From: Lysobacter terrestris
Lineage (GTDB): Bacteria; Pseudomonadota; Gammaproteobacteria; Xanthomonadales; Xanthomonadaceae
Reading direction: 5' to 3'
Assembly: GCF_014489475.1 (NCBI RefSeq)
Contig: NZ_CP060820.1
Location: 1,814,001 to 1,878,000, forward strand
Length of the DNA: 64,000 nucleotides
Shown here: positions 50,167 through 59,705 of the stretch, piece after piece
Layout of the letters: every line of letters begins with the position of its first letter
How positions within the stretch are numbered: position 1 is the first letter of the stretch
The notes under the pieces: generated by a model
Databases searched by the model: none
Told to the model about the DNA's origin: nothing
The model's input: only the letters and a program-made list of their open reading frames with translations
Translations under genes and position numbers: made by a program

Positions 50167-52254
50167 ATGCGTCGCGCGTCCACCATCGCGTTGGCAGTCG
50201 CATTGACCGCGTTGTCGGGTATCCAACCCTGCGCGGCCGCCGACACGGATCCATCTGCCGACACGCATTGTTCGTCCTCATGGGTGTCGGCCGTGGCGCG
50301 GGCGGTGTTGCCGTGGCTGCATTCGTGCGAAGCGGGCGGCAAGGATTCGATCGGCGCGGGTTCGACTGACGGCGCGCGCGATCCCTATTTCGGCGAATCG
50401 CTCTACAACGCCTACCAGGGGCACTGGTTCGAGGCGTTGCAGCGCCTCGACGCCGAGCTGGGCCAGCACTACCGCGTGGACGACCAGACGCAGGACTCGC
50501 TGTACCCGCTGATCGGCCAGGCCGAGTTCTCGGTCGGCGACTTCGAACTGAACTACCGCATGCACCATCGCGCCGGCCGCGCGATCACCGCGGTGCTGGA
50601 AGCGGATGTGCCGGACGCGGTGCGCAACGAAGCGGCCTTCCGCCTGGCGCGCATCCACTTCCAGAAGGGGCAGCCGCAGGACGCGATGCACGCGCTCGAG
50701 CGCATCCACGGCGAAGTGCCCGAGAACATCGCCGACGAGATCGAATTCCTGCGCGCCAACACCTTCCTCGCCATGGGCCAGCCCGCCGAAGCGGCGGTCG
50801 TGCTCAAGCAGCTGCTGGGCGCCGAAGGGCTGGAAGGATTCGCCGGCTACAACTACGGCATCGCGCTGCTGCAGGACGGCAAGACCGAAGCCGGCCAGCA
50901 GCAGCTGGCGAAAGCCGGCGCGGCCGGTCGCAAGGATTCCAAGGCCGTCGTCGCGATCCGCGACAAGGCCAACATGGTGCTCGGGCGCCTGATGCTCGAG
51001 GCCAAGGATTACGCCAACGCGCAGCGCTACTTCGACCGCGTCAGCCTCGAAGGCCCGTATTCCAACCAGGCGCTGCTCAGCGCCGGCTGGGCCGATGCGA
51101 TGGCCGGCAACTACCAGCGCGCGCTGGTGCCGTGGAAGCTGCTGGCTTCGCGCGAATCCACCGACAGCGCGGTGCAGGAAGCCAAGCTCGCCCTGCCGCA
51201 CGCCTACGGCAAGCTCAACCTGCACGGCCGCGCCGCGGTGCTCTACGACGAAGCGCTGAAGTCCTTCGGCGAAGAGCTCGAAATGCTGGAGTTCTCGACC
51301 CAGAGCGTGCGCGACGGCTACTTCCTCAAGGCGCTGGCGCGCGAGGAGATCCAGCAGGACAAGCTGTGGGTGGTGAAGCTGCGCGACCTCGAGGAAGCGC
51401 CGGAAACCTTCTACCTCACCAAGCTGATGGCGTCGCACGACTTCCAGACCGCGCTGCAGAACTACCTCGACCTCGAGGACCTGCGCCGCAAGCTGGAGTC
51501 CTGGCAGACCGGTTTCGACGCCTACGACGACGTCATCAGGCAGCGCCACGACTACTACGAACCGCTGCTGCCCGGCGTCGACGCGCAGTTCCGCGAACTC
51601 GACGCGCAGTACAAGCTGCGCAGCGAGCAGCGCGACATCCTTGCCCGACGCCTGGACGACCAGCTGACCAAGCCGCGCCCCGAGCTGCTCGCCAAGGCGG
51701 ACGAGCGCATCGCGCTGGACCGCATCAACGCCACCGCAGCGGCGATCAAGCGCCTGCCGGAAGCCGAGCGCGACGCGCACATGGCGCGCATCGAGCGCCT
51801 GCGCGGCGCGCTGACCTGGACGCTGCGCACGCAGTACCCCGATCGCCTGGGCGAAGCGCACGCACACCTGGAAGAACTCGACGTGGAGCTGGGCACGCTG
51901 CAGCAGCGCTACCGCTCCTTCGTGCGCGCGCGCCAGGCGAGCGTGCACAGCTACATGGGCTACGACGACGGCATCCGCGACCTGCGCAACCGCGTGCGCG
52001 ACTCGCTCGAGCGCGTGGGCCAGTTGCAGAAGCAGCAGGGCGCGCTGATCGAAGCCGTCGCCATCGAGGAACTCACCGCACGTGCCGAACGCCTGAAGGG
52101 CTACCAGACCCAGGCGCGCTACGCCGTCGCCGACAGTTACGACCGCGCGAGCCAGGCGCAGGGCGGCGCGCCGGCCGCGTCGACCACGCCGGACGCAACC
52201 GCTACGCCGGACGCAACGGCGACGCCGGGCGCGCCGGCCGGGGAGGGCAAATGA
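50167..52254 (+). CDS. TPR-repeat periplasmic protein
   Basis: A 695-residue exported protein. Signal peptide to about residue 25 (CAAAD), then a TPR-like solenoid (about 75-330: NEAAFRLARIHFQKGQPQDAM and FAGYNYGIALLQDGKTEAG are typical units), a helical coiled-coil region (about 430-640, for example LDAQYKLRSEQRDILARRLDD) and a low-complexity tail with a direct repeat of TPDATA. TPR solenoids assemble multiprotein complexes; in the Myxococcus Agl/Glt system such proteins span the periplasm. The stop overlaps the next start by ATGA. Confidence 0.85.
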   Translation: MRRASTIALAVALTALSGIQPCAAADTDPSADTHCSSSWVSAVARAVLPWLHSCEAGGKDSIGAGSTDGARDPYFGESLYNAYQGHWFEALQRLDAELGQHYRVDDQTQDSLYPLIGQAEFSVGDFELNYRMHHRAGRAITAVLEADVPDAVRNEAAFRLARIHFQKGQPQDAMHALERIHGEVPENIADEIEFLRANTFLAMGQPAEAAVVLKQLLGAEGLEGFAGYNYGIALLQDGKTEAGQQQLAKAGAAGRKDSKAVVAIRDKANMVLGRLMLEAKDYANAQRYFDRVSLEGPYSNQALLSAGWADAMAGNYQRALVPWKLLASRESTDSAVQEAKLALPHAYGKLNLHGRAAVLYDEALKSFGEELEMLEFSTQSVRDGYFLKALAREEIQQDKLWVVKLRDLEEAPETFYLTKLMASHDFQTALQNYLDLEDLRRKLESWQTGFDAYDDVIRQRHDYYEPLLPGVDAQFRELDAQYKLRSEQRDILARRLDDQLTKPRPELLAKADERIALDRINATAAAIKRLPEAERDAHMARIERLRGALTWTLRTQYPDRLGEAHAHLEELDVELGTLQQRYRSFVRARQASVHSYMGYDDGIRDLRNRVRDSLERVGQLQKQQGALIEAVAIEELTARAERLKGYQTQARYAVADSYDRASQAQGGAPAASTTPDATATPDATATPGAPAGEGK

Positions 52255-55200
52255 AACTTCGTCTTCGCACCGGCGTAGTCGCCGTGCAGGTCGCGTTGCT
52301 GGCCGCCTGCGCACATTCCGAACGCGCCGGCACGCTTGCCACGCTGCACCGCGTGCCGCCGGACACCACCGACGTGCGCGTCGACGACGGCCTGCAGAAG
52401 GCGGTGCAGGGCTATCGCCAGTTCCTGCAGGAAACGCCGGCCAGCGAGCTCACGCCGGAAGCGATGCGCCGCCTCGCCGACCTGCAGCTGGAGAAGGAAT
52501 ACGGCGTGCGCGGCACGACCGAAATCCGGGTTGACCGTGCCGACGACCGCGTCGCCGCGCGGGCGCCGTCCGGGCCCGCGGCCACCGCGTCCGCGGCATC
52601 CGCCGCGAACGCGCCCGCCGCCGCCGGTGCGAAGCCGGTGCAGATGGCGGCGCCGGAGGTCGGCAGGATCGCCGCGGCCCGCTCTTCCGGCAAAACGCCG
52701 ACGGGCGCCGCGCCGACCGACATCGAACGCCAGGTCGAGCAGCGCGCCACCCAGGGCCAGGCCATCGCCACCGCCAGCACGGCCGGCGTGGCCGCGGCCG
52801 AGTCCGGCCCGCTGGAGTCGATCAAGCTCTACGACAAGCTGCTGACCGAATTCCCGAACTACGCCTACCGCGACCAGGTGCTGTACCAGAAGGCCCGCGC
52901 CTACGACGAACTGGGCCAACCCGACGACGCGATGGCGGTGATGGAGCAGCTGGTCAAGGAAAGCCCGGATTCCAAGCTGGCCGACGAAGTGCAGTTCCGC
53001 CGCGGCGAGAGCTTCTTCGTCCACCGCAAGTACCGCGACGCCGAAGGTGCGTACCAGAGCGTCGTGGCCAAGGGCGCGGCGTCGGAGTTCTACGAACCGT
53101 CGCTGTTCAAGCTGGGCTGGTCGTTCTACAAGCAGGGCGCGTTCGAAGAGGCGCTGCACCGCTACTTCGCCCTGATCGACCACAAGGTTGCCAAGGGCTA
53201 CGTCCTGGGCGAGAAGCACACGGCGACCGAAGACCGCCGCGTCGAGGACACCTTCAACGTCATCGCGCTGTCGTTCTCCAACCTCGGCGGGCCCGAGGTC
53301 ATCGGCGAATACTTCGCCGAGTTCGGCCACCGCAAGTACGAAGACCACGCGTACCGCTACCTGGGCGAGTTCTACCTGTCCAAGCAGCGCTACCAGGACG
53401 CGGCGACGGTCTACCAGGACTTCGTCAAGCTCTATCCGTTCCATGCCACGTCGCCGGACTTCAGCCTGCGCACCATCGGCATCTACGAGACCGGCGGCTT
53501 CCCGCAGCTGGTGGTGGACGCCAAGCGCGACTTCGCCGCGCGCTACGGCCTGAAGGCCGAGTACTGGCAGCACCAGCCGATCGGCGAGCGCCCGGAAGTC
53601 GTCGCCGCGCTCAAGTCCAACCTGATGGACCTGGCCAACCATTACCACGCGCGCTACCAGGACCCGACGCTGGCGAAAGAGAAGCAGGCGAGCTTCGCCG
53701 AAGCCACGCGCTGGTACGGCGACTTCCTTGATTCCTTCCACGACGACCCGACCGCGCCGGCGGCGAACTACCAGTTCGCGGACCTGCTGCGCGAGAACGG
53801 CGACTTCGGCCGCGCGGCGACGCAGTACGAGCGCACCGCGTACGAATACCCGGCGCACGCGAAGGCCGCGGCCGCCGGTTACGCCGCGATCTTCGCGCAC
53901 CGCGAGAACCTCAAGAAGGTGGACGCGTCCGCACAGGACGCCGCGCGCCGCGCCACCGTCGCCAGCTCGCTGCGTTTCGCCGACACCTTCCCGCAGCACG
54001 AGCAGGCACCGGTGGTGCTGGTCGCCGCCGCACAGGACCTGTACGAGCTGAAGGACCACGTCGCCGCGCGCGAAGCCGGCCGCAAGCTGCTGGCGAAGTT
54101 CCCGTCGGCCTCGCGCGAGCTGCAGCGCTCGGCGTGGACCGTGGTCGCGCATGCGTCGTTCGAACTGGCCGACTACCCGACGGCGGAACAGGCCTACGTG
54201 CAGGTGCTGTCGACGTTGCCGACCGATGATGCCAGCCGCGCCGACCTGGTCGAGAACCTTGCCGCGTCGATCTACAAGCAGGGTGAAGCCGCCAACACCG
54301 CCGGCGACTTCCGCACCGCCGCCAACCATTTCCTGCGCATCAAGCAGGCCGCGCCGACCTCGAAGATCCGCGCCGGTGCGCAGTACGACGCGGGCGCCGC
54401 GCTCATGCGGCTGCAGGACTGGAAGGCCGCCGCGCAGGTGCTGGACGAGTTCCGCCGCGACAACCCCGGTCACGAACTGGTGCAGGACGCGACCCGGCAG
54501 ATCGCCAGCGCCTTCCAGCAGGCCGGCGACCTCGGCGGTGCGGCCGGCGAGTACGAGCGCGTCGCCAACGAGGCCACCGACCCGAAGCTGCGCGCCGAAG
54601 CGCTGCTGCTGGCGGGCAAGCTGCACGAGGATTCGAAGAACCTGGAGCGCGCGCTGGCGGTCTACACCCGCTACGTCGGCGAATTCCCCAAGCCGGTCGT
54701 CGACGCGCTGGAAGCGCGCCAGCGCATGGCCGACATCCACAAGACCCGCGGCGACGACGCGCGTTATCGCGCCGAACTGCAGAACGTCGTGCAGCTCGAC
54801 GCCAGGGCCGGCAGCGAACGCACCAGCCGCACGCGCACGCTGGCCGGACGCGCCGCGCTGGTGCTGACCGAGCCGCTGTACACCCGCTTCGCCGCGATCG
54901 AACTCAAGCTGCCGTTCGAGAAGAGCATGGCGGCCAAGCAGAAGGCGATGGCGGACGCCATCAAGGGCTTCAACACCCTGGTGCCGTACGAGGTGGGCGA
55001 CGTCACCGCCGCCGCCACGTTCTACATGGGCGAGGTGTACGCCAACTTCAGCCGCTCGCTCAACGAGTCGCAGCGCCCGGGCAACCTCAAGGGCAACGCG
55101 CTGCAGGACTACAACGACCAGCTCGACGAGATGGCATTCCCGTTCGAGGAAAAGGCCATTGGCCTGCACGAGAAGAACCTCGAGTTGCTGGAGGCCGGCG

Positions 55201-55412
55201 TGCAGAGCCCGTGGATCGAGAAGAGCCTGGCGCGCCTGGCGCAGCTGGTGCCGGCGCGTTACGCGCGGCCCGAGGCGAGCACCGGGTTCCTCGGCCAGGC
55301 CGAGCGCTACGAGTACGTGCAGCCGGCTACGACTGCCCCCGCCGCGACCGCACCGGCCGCCACGCCGGCCGCACCCGCCACCACCGGAGACGACGATGTC
55401 AGCGCGCACTAA
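52251..55412 (+). CDS. Large TPR-repeat lipoprotein
   Basis: A 1,053-residue envelope protein with a lipobox LAAC (acylated Cys20). A low-complexity linker of Ala/Pro (residues about 100-170) precedes a long TPR array: examples are LYDKLLTEFPNYAYRDQVLY, AMAVMEQLVKESPDSKLADE and AEGAYQSVVAKGAASEFYEP. Further repeats run to about residue 900, and the end is an Ala/Pro/Thr-rich tail. Such lipoproteins act as outer-membrane docking platforms. The start codon overlaps the preceding stop by ATGA; the C-terminus overlaps the next gene by 17 bp. Homology to any one Glt protein cannot be judged by eye. Confidence 0.85.
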   Translation: MKLRLRTGVVAVQVALLAACAHSERAGTLATLHRVPPDTTDVRVDDGLQKAVQGYRQFLQETPASELTPEAMRRLADLQLEKEYGVRGTTEIRVDRADDRVAARAPSGPAATASAASAANAPAAAGAKPVQMAAPEVGRIAAARSSGKTPTGAAPTDIERQVEQRATQGQAIATASTAGVAAAESGPLESIKLYDKLLTEFPNYAYRDQVLYQKARAYDELGQPDDAMAVMEQLVKESPDSKLADEVQFRRGESFFVHRKYRDAEGAYQSVVAKGAASEFYEPSLFKLGWSFYKQGAFEEALHRYFALIDHKVAKGYVLGEKHTATEDRRVEDTFNVIALSFSNLGGPEVIGEYFAEFGHRKYEDHAYRYLGEFYLSKQRYQDAATVYQDFVKLYPFHATSPDFSLRTIGIYETGGFPQLVVDAKRDFAARYGLKAEYWQHQPIGERPEVVAALKSNLMDLANHYHARYQDPTLAKEKQASFAEATRWYGDFLDSFHDDPTAPAANYQFADLLRENGDFGRAATQYERTAYEYPAHAKAAAAGYAAIFAHRENLKKVDASAQDAARRATVASSLRFADTFPQHEQAPVVLVAAAQDLYELKDHVAAREAGRKLLAKFPSASRELQRSAWTVVAHASFELADYPTAEQAYVQVLSTLPTDDASRADLVENLAASIYKQGEAANTAGDFRTAANHFLRIKQAAPTSKIRAGAQYDAGAALMRLQDWKAAAQVLDEFRRDNPGHELVQDATRQIASAFQQAGDLGGAAGEYERVANEATDPKLRAEALLLAGKLHEDSKNLERALAVYTRYVGEFPKPVVDALEARQRMADIHKTRGDDARYRAELQNVVQLDARAGSERTSRTRTLAGRAALVLTEPLYTRFAAIELKLPFEKSMAAKQKAMADAIKGFNTLVPYEVGDVTAAATFYMGEVYANFSRSLNESQRPGNLKGNALQDYNDQLDEMAFPFEEKAIGLHEKNLELLEAGVQSPWIEKSLARLAQLVPARYARPEASTGFLGQAERYEYVQPATTAPAATAPAATPAAPATTGDDDVSAH

Positions 55413-56055
55413 CCCGCACGACGCTCGCGGTACGTACCGGCGCGCCCGCCGCCATGCCCTGCGCCTGGGCGCGCTCGCACTGGTCTACGTGGCCGCGACG
55501 GCGATGGCCGCGCGCAACTCGCCGGGCGTGAACGTGAGCGCCACCGGCTTCACCATCGTGGAGTCGGCGAAGGTCGACGGCGCGACGCGTGCCGACTACG
55601 CGCGTGCCGCCGGACTGCTCGCGCAGCAGCGCTATGCCGAAGGCATCGTCCTGCTGCAGGACATCACCACGCGCCAGCCCAAGCTCACCGCGGCGTTCAT
55701 CGACCTCGGCATCGCCCAGGCGAAGAGCAACGAACTGGACCAGGCCGAGGCGAGCCTGAAGCGCGCGATCGAGCTGCAGCCCAAGCACCCGATCGCGTGG
55801 AACGAGCTGGGCCTGGTGCAGCGTCGCCAGGGCAAGCTCAACGATGCGCGCGCGTCCTACGAGAAGTCGCTCGCCGCCGCGCCGGGCTTCCACTTCGCCC
55901 GGCTCAACCTCGCGGTGCTGTGCGACCTCTACCTCGAAGACGCCGCCTGCGCGCTCGACAACTACGTCCTCTACCAGCAGGCCGTGCCCGACGACAAACA
56001 GGTCGCGGGCTGGATCGCCAGTGCGCGTGCGCGCGCCGGCAAGGGAGGCAAGTGA
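55396..56055 (+). CDS. Small TPR protein, membrane-anchored
   Basis: A 219-residue protein. An N-terminal membrane anchor or signal (HALRLGALALVYVAATAMA, about residues 20-38) is followed by three TPR units: LLAQQRYAEGIVLLQDITTR, LDQAEASLKRAIELQPKHP and LNDARASYEKSLAAAPGFHF. It starts inside the previous gene (17-bp overlap) and its stop overlaps the next start by one base (TGATG), so the whole set is coupled. Probably a periplasmic adaptor. Confidence 0.85.
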   Translation: MSARTNPHDARGTYRRARRHALRLGALALVYVAATAMAARNSPGVNVSATGFTIVESAKVDGATRADYARAAGLLAQQRYAEGIVLLQDITTRQPKLTAAFIDLGIAQAKSNELDQAEASLKRAIELQPKHPIAWNELGLVQRRQGKLNDARASYEKSLAAAPGFHFARLNLAVLCDLYLEDAACALDNYVLYQQAVPDDKQVAGWIASARARAGKGGK

Positions 56056-56432
56056 TGCGTAACGCGATCGTGGTCCTGTGCGTGGGCCTGGCGCTGGCGC
56101 CGGCGGTGGCTTTTGCCGCCGGACCCGCGGCACAGACCGGTACCGAGGACGCCGCGGGCAAGACCGGCGCAGGCAAAGCCGGTGTCGCGAAGGCAGATAC
56201 GGGCAAGGTGAAGGCCGCGCCCGCCGGCGACATGGTGCTGTCCGGCCTGTCGATCCTCGGCAACGACGAGACGCCCAAGGAACTGGTCATCGTGCCCTGG
56301 AAAAGCTCGCAGCTCGCCGACGCGCCGGGCATTTCGCGCCTGCTCGATGACAGCACCCAGCCCGTCGACAAGGACGTGTTCCTGCGCGAGCTCTCGTACT
56401 ACGACCTCATCGCCGACCCGGACGGCGAGTGA
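56055..56432 (+). CDS. Small exported protein of unknown function
   Basis: A 125-residue protein. Signal peptide ending AFA (about residue 22), a low-complexity Ala/Gly/Lys stretch (about 23-60), then a short conserved-looking end (GLSILGNDETPKELVIVPW and DVFLRELSYYDLI). I recognise no domain. It lies between a TPR gene and the exbB-like gene in the same transcript and may be an accessory of the complex. Confidence 0.7.
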   Translation: MRNAIVVLCVGLALAPAVAFAAGPAAQTGTEDAAGKTGAGKAGVAKADTGKVKAAPAGDMVLSGLSILGNDETPKELVIVPWKSSQLADAPGISRLLDDSTQPVDKDVFLRELSYYDLIADPDGE

Positions 56433-56507
56433 GTCGACGCTCCAACCGTTTTTCCGCCGGCTTTCTCCAGCCGACTTTCCAGCGAACTTTCCAGCGAGGG
56501 CACTGAC

Positions 56508-57176
56508 ATGTTTCAAGCAATAGCGCATTTCTTCAAGGCCGGTGGTCCGATGATGCTGCCGATCCTGCTGATCGGCCTGGTCGGCATGGCGATCGCCATC
56601 GAGCGTTTCATCACCCTGCTCAAGGCGCAGCAGCACACCCGCGCCATGTGGGCGCGCGTGGAGCCGTCGCTCAACGACGGCGACTTCGACAAGGCCCGCA
56701 AGATCGTCGGCGACGACAACAACCCGCTCGGCCGCCTGCTCGGTGCCGGCCTGGCGATGCAGGGTGCGGTGCGCCGCCGCGACGACGTCGAGAAGGCGAT
56801 GCAGGAAGGCATCATGGAAATCGTGCCGCGCATGGAAAAGCGCACGCACTACCTCGGCACGTTCGCCAACCTGGCGACCCTGGTCGGCCTGCTCGGCACC
56901 GTGTCGGGCCTGATCGGTGCGTTCAGTGCGGTGGCCACCGCCAATCCGGCGGAGAAGGCCAACCTGCTGTCGGCGAGCATCTCCGAGGCGATGAACTGCA
57001 CCGCGTTCGGCCTGGGCACCGCCGTGCCGCTGCTGTTCATGCACGCCTTCCTGACCTCGCGCACGCAGAACCTGGTCGAGAGCCTGGAAATGGCCGCGAT
57101 CAAGTACCTCAACGTGCTGACGCTGCGCACCAATCGCGCCGCCCAGGGCGCGGTCCAGAACATCCGGGCCGCCTGA
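56508..57176 (+). CDS. TolQ/ExbB/MotA-family proton-channel protein
   Basis: A 222-residue inner-membrane protein with three membrane segments (about 14-34, 112-135, 148-172). The conserved run ATLVGLLGTVSGLIGAF in segment 2 and the GLGTAVPLLFMHAF stretch in segment 3 mark the TolQ/ExbB/AglR family, which forms the pentamer around a TolR/ExbD pair and uses the proton gradient. It is followed by two ExbD-like genes and an AgmX-type transducer instead of tonB, which is unlike a classical Exb operon. Confidence 0.92.
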   Translation: MFQAIAHFFKAGGPMMLPILLIGLVGMAIAIERFITLLKAQQHTRAMWARVEPSLNDGDFDKARKIVGDDNNPLGRLLGAGLAMQGAVRRRDDVEKAMQEGIMEIVPRMEKRTHYLGTFANLATLVGLLGTVSGLIGAFSAVATANPAEKANLLSASISEAMNCTAFGLGTAVPLLFMHAFLTSRTQNLVESLEMAAIKYLNVLTLRTNRAAQGAVQNIRAA

Positions 57177-57198
57177 GCAAGGTCACAGGAGAAACGCC

Positions 57199-57705
57199 AT
57201 GGGCCTGATGCCACGTCGCAAGCCGCCGGCCAAGCCGGTCGAGCTGATGCTCGTGCCGATGATCGACATCTTCAGCGTGATGATCACGTTCCTGCTGATG
57301 ACGGCCGTGTTCTCGCGCATCTCGATCATCCAGCTCGACCTGCCGAGCGCGGCTGCCGGCGAGCCCACCGAGCCGACCTTCCGCCTCGAAGTGATGGTGC
57401 GCAAGGAAGGCCTGGAGCTGACCAACGGCCGGGAAACCATCGCCGTGCTGCCGCAGGAAAACGGTGCCTATCCGCTGCAGCAGCTCACGCTCATGGCCGC
57501 CAACCTCAAGGGCCAGCACGTCGACGTCGACACCGCCTCGGTGCTGATGGCGCCCGACGTGCAGTACGACCACCTGGTGCAGGTGATGGACGCGATCCGC
57601 AGCACGGACAAGGCCACCGCCGAAGCCAACGGCTTCACCGCCACCCCCGATGAACGCGGCCGCATCTCGATGTTCCCGAAGATCGCCGTGGGAGACGCAC
57701 CATGA
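57199..57705 (+). CDS. ExbD/TolR-family protein 1
   Basis: A 168-residue protein with one membrane segment (about 17-38) containing the conserved proton-binding Asp23 in VPMIDIFSVMITFLL, and a periplasmic ExbD/TolR domain. It starts 22 bp after the exbB-like gene and overlaps the second copy by ATGA. Two ExbD paralogues to one ExbB recall Myxococcus AglQ and AglS. Confidence 0.92.
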   Translation: MGLMPRRKPPAKPVELMLVPMIDIFSVMITFLLMTAVFSRISIIQLDLPSAAAGEPTEPTFRLEVMVRKEGLELTNGRETIAVLPQENGAYPLQQLTLMAANLKGQHVDVDTASVLMAPDVQYDHLVQVMDAIRSTDKATAEANGFTATPDERGRISMFPKIAVGDAP

Positions 57706-58208
57706 GGATGTCATTGAATCCGTTCCGCGCCATGCGCAAGCGGCGCGAGGACCCGGAGCTCAACCTGATCCCGATGATCGACATCATGTCGGTGATGGTG
57801 GCGTTCCTGCTGATCTACTCGACCGAAGTCGAAGTGGTGCCGAACGCGAAGGACGTGCAGATCCCGCTGTCCACCGCCGAAACCAAGCCCGCCGAGACGG
57901 TGGTGGTGACGATCACCAAGGACATGCTGCTGGTGCAGGGCGACGTGATCGCCACCATGGAGCAGATCCGCGACCCGAACGCCGCGCTGATCGAACCCCT
58001 GCGCGAGTACCTGTCGCGACCGCTGGCCGCCAAGGGCGGCGCCGCGCAGCAGGCCGCGCTCGCCCACCGCGAGATCACCGTGCTGGCCGATCGCGGCCTG
58101 CCGTACGAAGTGATCCGCAAGGTGATGACGACCTGCACCGCGGCCGCGTACGACAAGTTGTCGCTGGCGGTGCTCGAGACCGGCGGCACCGCGCCGAGCG
58201 GTGGTTGA
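57702..58208 (+). CDS. ExbD/TolR-family protein 2
   Basis: A 168-residue paralogue of the preceding protein. The membrane segment (about 22-42) carries Asp27 in IPMIDIMSVMVAFLLIYS. The periplasmic part differs from copy 1 but has the same length, which suggests an old duplication and a mixed ExbD pair in the motor. Overlaps its neighbour by ATGA. Confidence 0.92.
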   Translation: MRMSLNPFRAMRKRREDPELNLIPMIDIMSVMVAFLLIYSTEVEVVPNAKDVQIPLSTAETKPAETVVVTITKDMLLVQGDVIATMEQIRDPNAALIEPLREYLSRPLAAKGGAAQQAALAHREITVLADRGLPYEVIRKVMTTCTAAAYDKLSLAVLETGGTAPSGG

Positions 58209-58218
58209 GGCCGAACCG

Positions 58219-59604
58219 ATGACCGATACCAACGCCATGGAACCCGAAACCATCCAGGACGCCGTCGCGGCTCCGCTCGACGAACGCATCGCGCAGGCGC
58301 GCGCGCGGCTGCGCGACCTGCTGCAGGACCTGTCGGCCGTCGAGGAGGAGATCGCCGGCCTCCTCGGCGACCGCGTCCGGCAGCATCTGCTGGAACGCGC
58401 CTGCACCGCACTGGACGAACTGGACGAGGCCTACGGCGCGGACCTGTTCTGGGACGGTGTGGCCGGGAAGGGCGAACGGGCAGGGCACATCGCCCGCGCG
58501 CGCGGCCGCGCCGAATCCCTGCGCGCGCGCATCGATGCGGTCGAGTCGCGTCGCAGCGGGCTGGTGCACGGCATCAGCGAGCAGAACGAGCAACTGCTGT
58601 TGCTGGAAGACGAAGCCTTCGAGCACCAGGAAGAAATCGAGCGCCAGCACAACGAATGGGTCGTCGAGCGCGAGCTGCAGACCGGCCGCGTGCGTCCGCA
58701 CCTCATGCTGTGGATGCGCGGCGACGAGGACCGGCGTTCGCGCAAGGGCCTGGCCATCGCCTTGTGCGTGTGGCTGGTGATCGCGATCGTCCTGCCCTTC
58801 ATCGTCATCCCGGAGAAGCTGGCGCAGCCGGACAAGCTGCCCGAGCGCGTGGTCACCGTGATCCCGGAAGCGAAGAAGCTGGAGAAGGCCCCGCCGCCGC
58901 CGCCGGAACTCACCCCGCAGAAGAAGATCGAACGCAAGCCGACGCCGACCCGCACCGACACCGCGAAGGCCGAACCGCGGCCGGTACCGACGCCGCAGGC
59001 GGCCAAGCCGCAGGGCATCCTCGCGTTCAAGGATGCGCTCACCGCCGTCGACGACCTGCCGGCCGTCGCCGATCTCGGCCGCGCCGCCAAGCTCAGCAAC
59101 GACACCGGCGACGCCCGTCCGGAGCGCGCGATGCTGACCGGCACCGCGCCGGGCCGCAGCAGCGGCATCAACCTCGCGGCGCAGAGCCGCGGCTTCGGCA
59201 GCGGCAGCGGCGAGCGCGGCGCGATCAAGGGCACGGCGTTGACGCGGGCCTCGAGCGGGATCAACGCGGTGGCCGCGGTCAGTTCCGCCGGCAACAGCAG
59301 TGCGAAACGCGGCGGACGCTCCGACGAGGAGATCCAGGTCGTCTTCGACCGCCACAAGTCCGCGCTGTACCGGTTGTACCAGCGCGAGCTGCGCAACGAC
59401 GCGACCTTGCAGGGCAAGGTCGTCCTGCGCCTGACCATCGAGCCGGACGGCAGCGTGTCGATGGCGCAGGTGAAGTCCTCGGAGATGGAAGCGGCCGCGT
59501 TGATCGCGGACATCCTCGCCCGGGTGAAGGGCTTCAACTTCGGCGCGAAGGACGTGCCGGCGGTGACGATCGTGTACCCGATGAACTTCCTGCCGGCCGG
59601 CTGA
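58219..59604 (+). CDS. AgmX/PglI C-terminal-domain (TonB-like) transducer protein
   Basis: A 461-residue protein. N-terminal helical/coiled region to about 170 with an acidic RxQHNEW segment, one membrane segment at about 177-198 (LAIALCVWLVIAIVLPFIVI), a proline-rich spacer (PPPPPELTPQKKIERKP) and a glycine/serine linker. The C-terminal domain from about 365 has the AgmX/PglI pattern: VFDRHKSALYRLYQRELRND, VVLRLTIEPDGSVSMAQVKSS and a final YPMNFLPA. The layout is that of a TonB-like energy transducer. The ATG at 58219 (TGAGG 8 bases ahead) is preferred to the GTG at 58201. Known homologues include GltJ/AgmX of Myxococcus gliding. Confidence 0.9.
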   Translation: MTDTNAMEPETIQDAVAAPLDERIAQARARLRDLLQDLSAVEEEIAGLLGDRVRQHLLERACTALDELDEAYGADLFWDGVAGKGERAGHIARARGRAESLRARIDAVESRRSGLVHGISEQNEQLLLLEDEAFEHQEEIERQHNEWVVERELQTGRVRPHLMLWMRGDEDRRSRKGLAIALCVWLVIAIVLPFIVIPEKLAQPDKLPERVVTVIPEAKKLEKAPPPPPELTPQKKIERKPTPTRTDTAKAEPRPVPTPQAAKPQGILAFKDALTAVDDLPAVADLGRAAKLSNDTGDARPERAMLTGTAPGRSSGINLAAQSRGFGSGSGERGAIKGTALTRASSGINAVAAVSSAGNSSAKRGGRSDEEIQVVFDRHKSALYRLYQRELRNDATLQGKVVLRLTIEPDGSVSMAQVKSSEMEAAALIADILARVKGFNFGAKDVPAVTIVYPMNFLPAG

Positions 59605-59621
59605 AGCCATCGCGCCGCATC

Positions 59622-59652
59622 GCGGGCCCCGCGGCTACGCCCCGGGGCCCGC
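59622..59652 (+). terminator. Strong hairpin after the AgmX-like gene
   Basis: GCGGGCCCC (59622-59630) pairs with GGGGCCCGC (59644-59652), a 9-bp GC-rich stem with a 13-base loop, 17 bp after the stop. No T run follows, so it may be rho-assisted or a pause. It separates the motor operon from the riboswitch gene. Confidence 0.5.
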
Positions 59653-59705
59653 ATCAACGCATCAACGCATCTACGCAAGACGTAAGACGCAACACGCAAC
59701 ACAAC

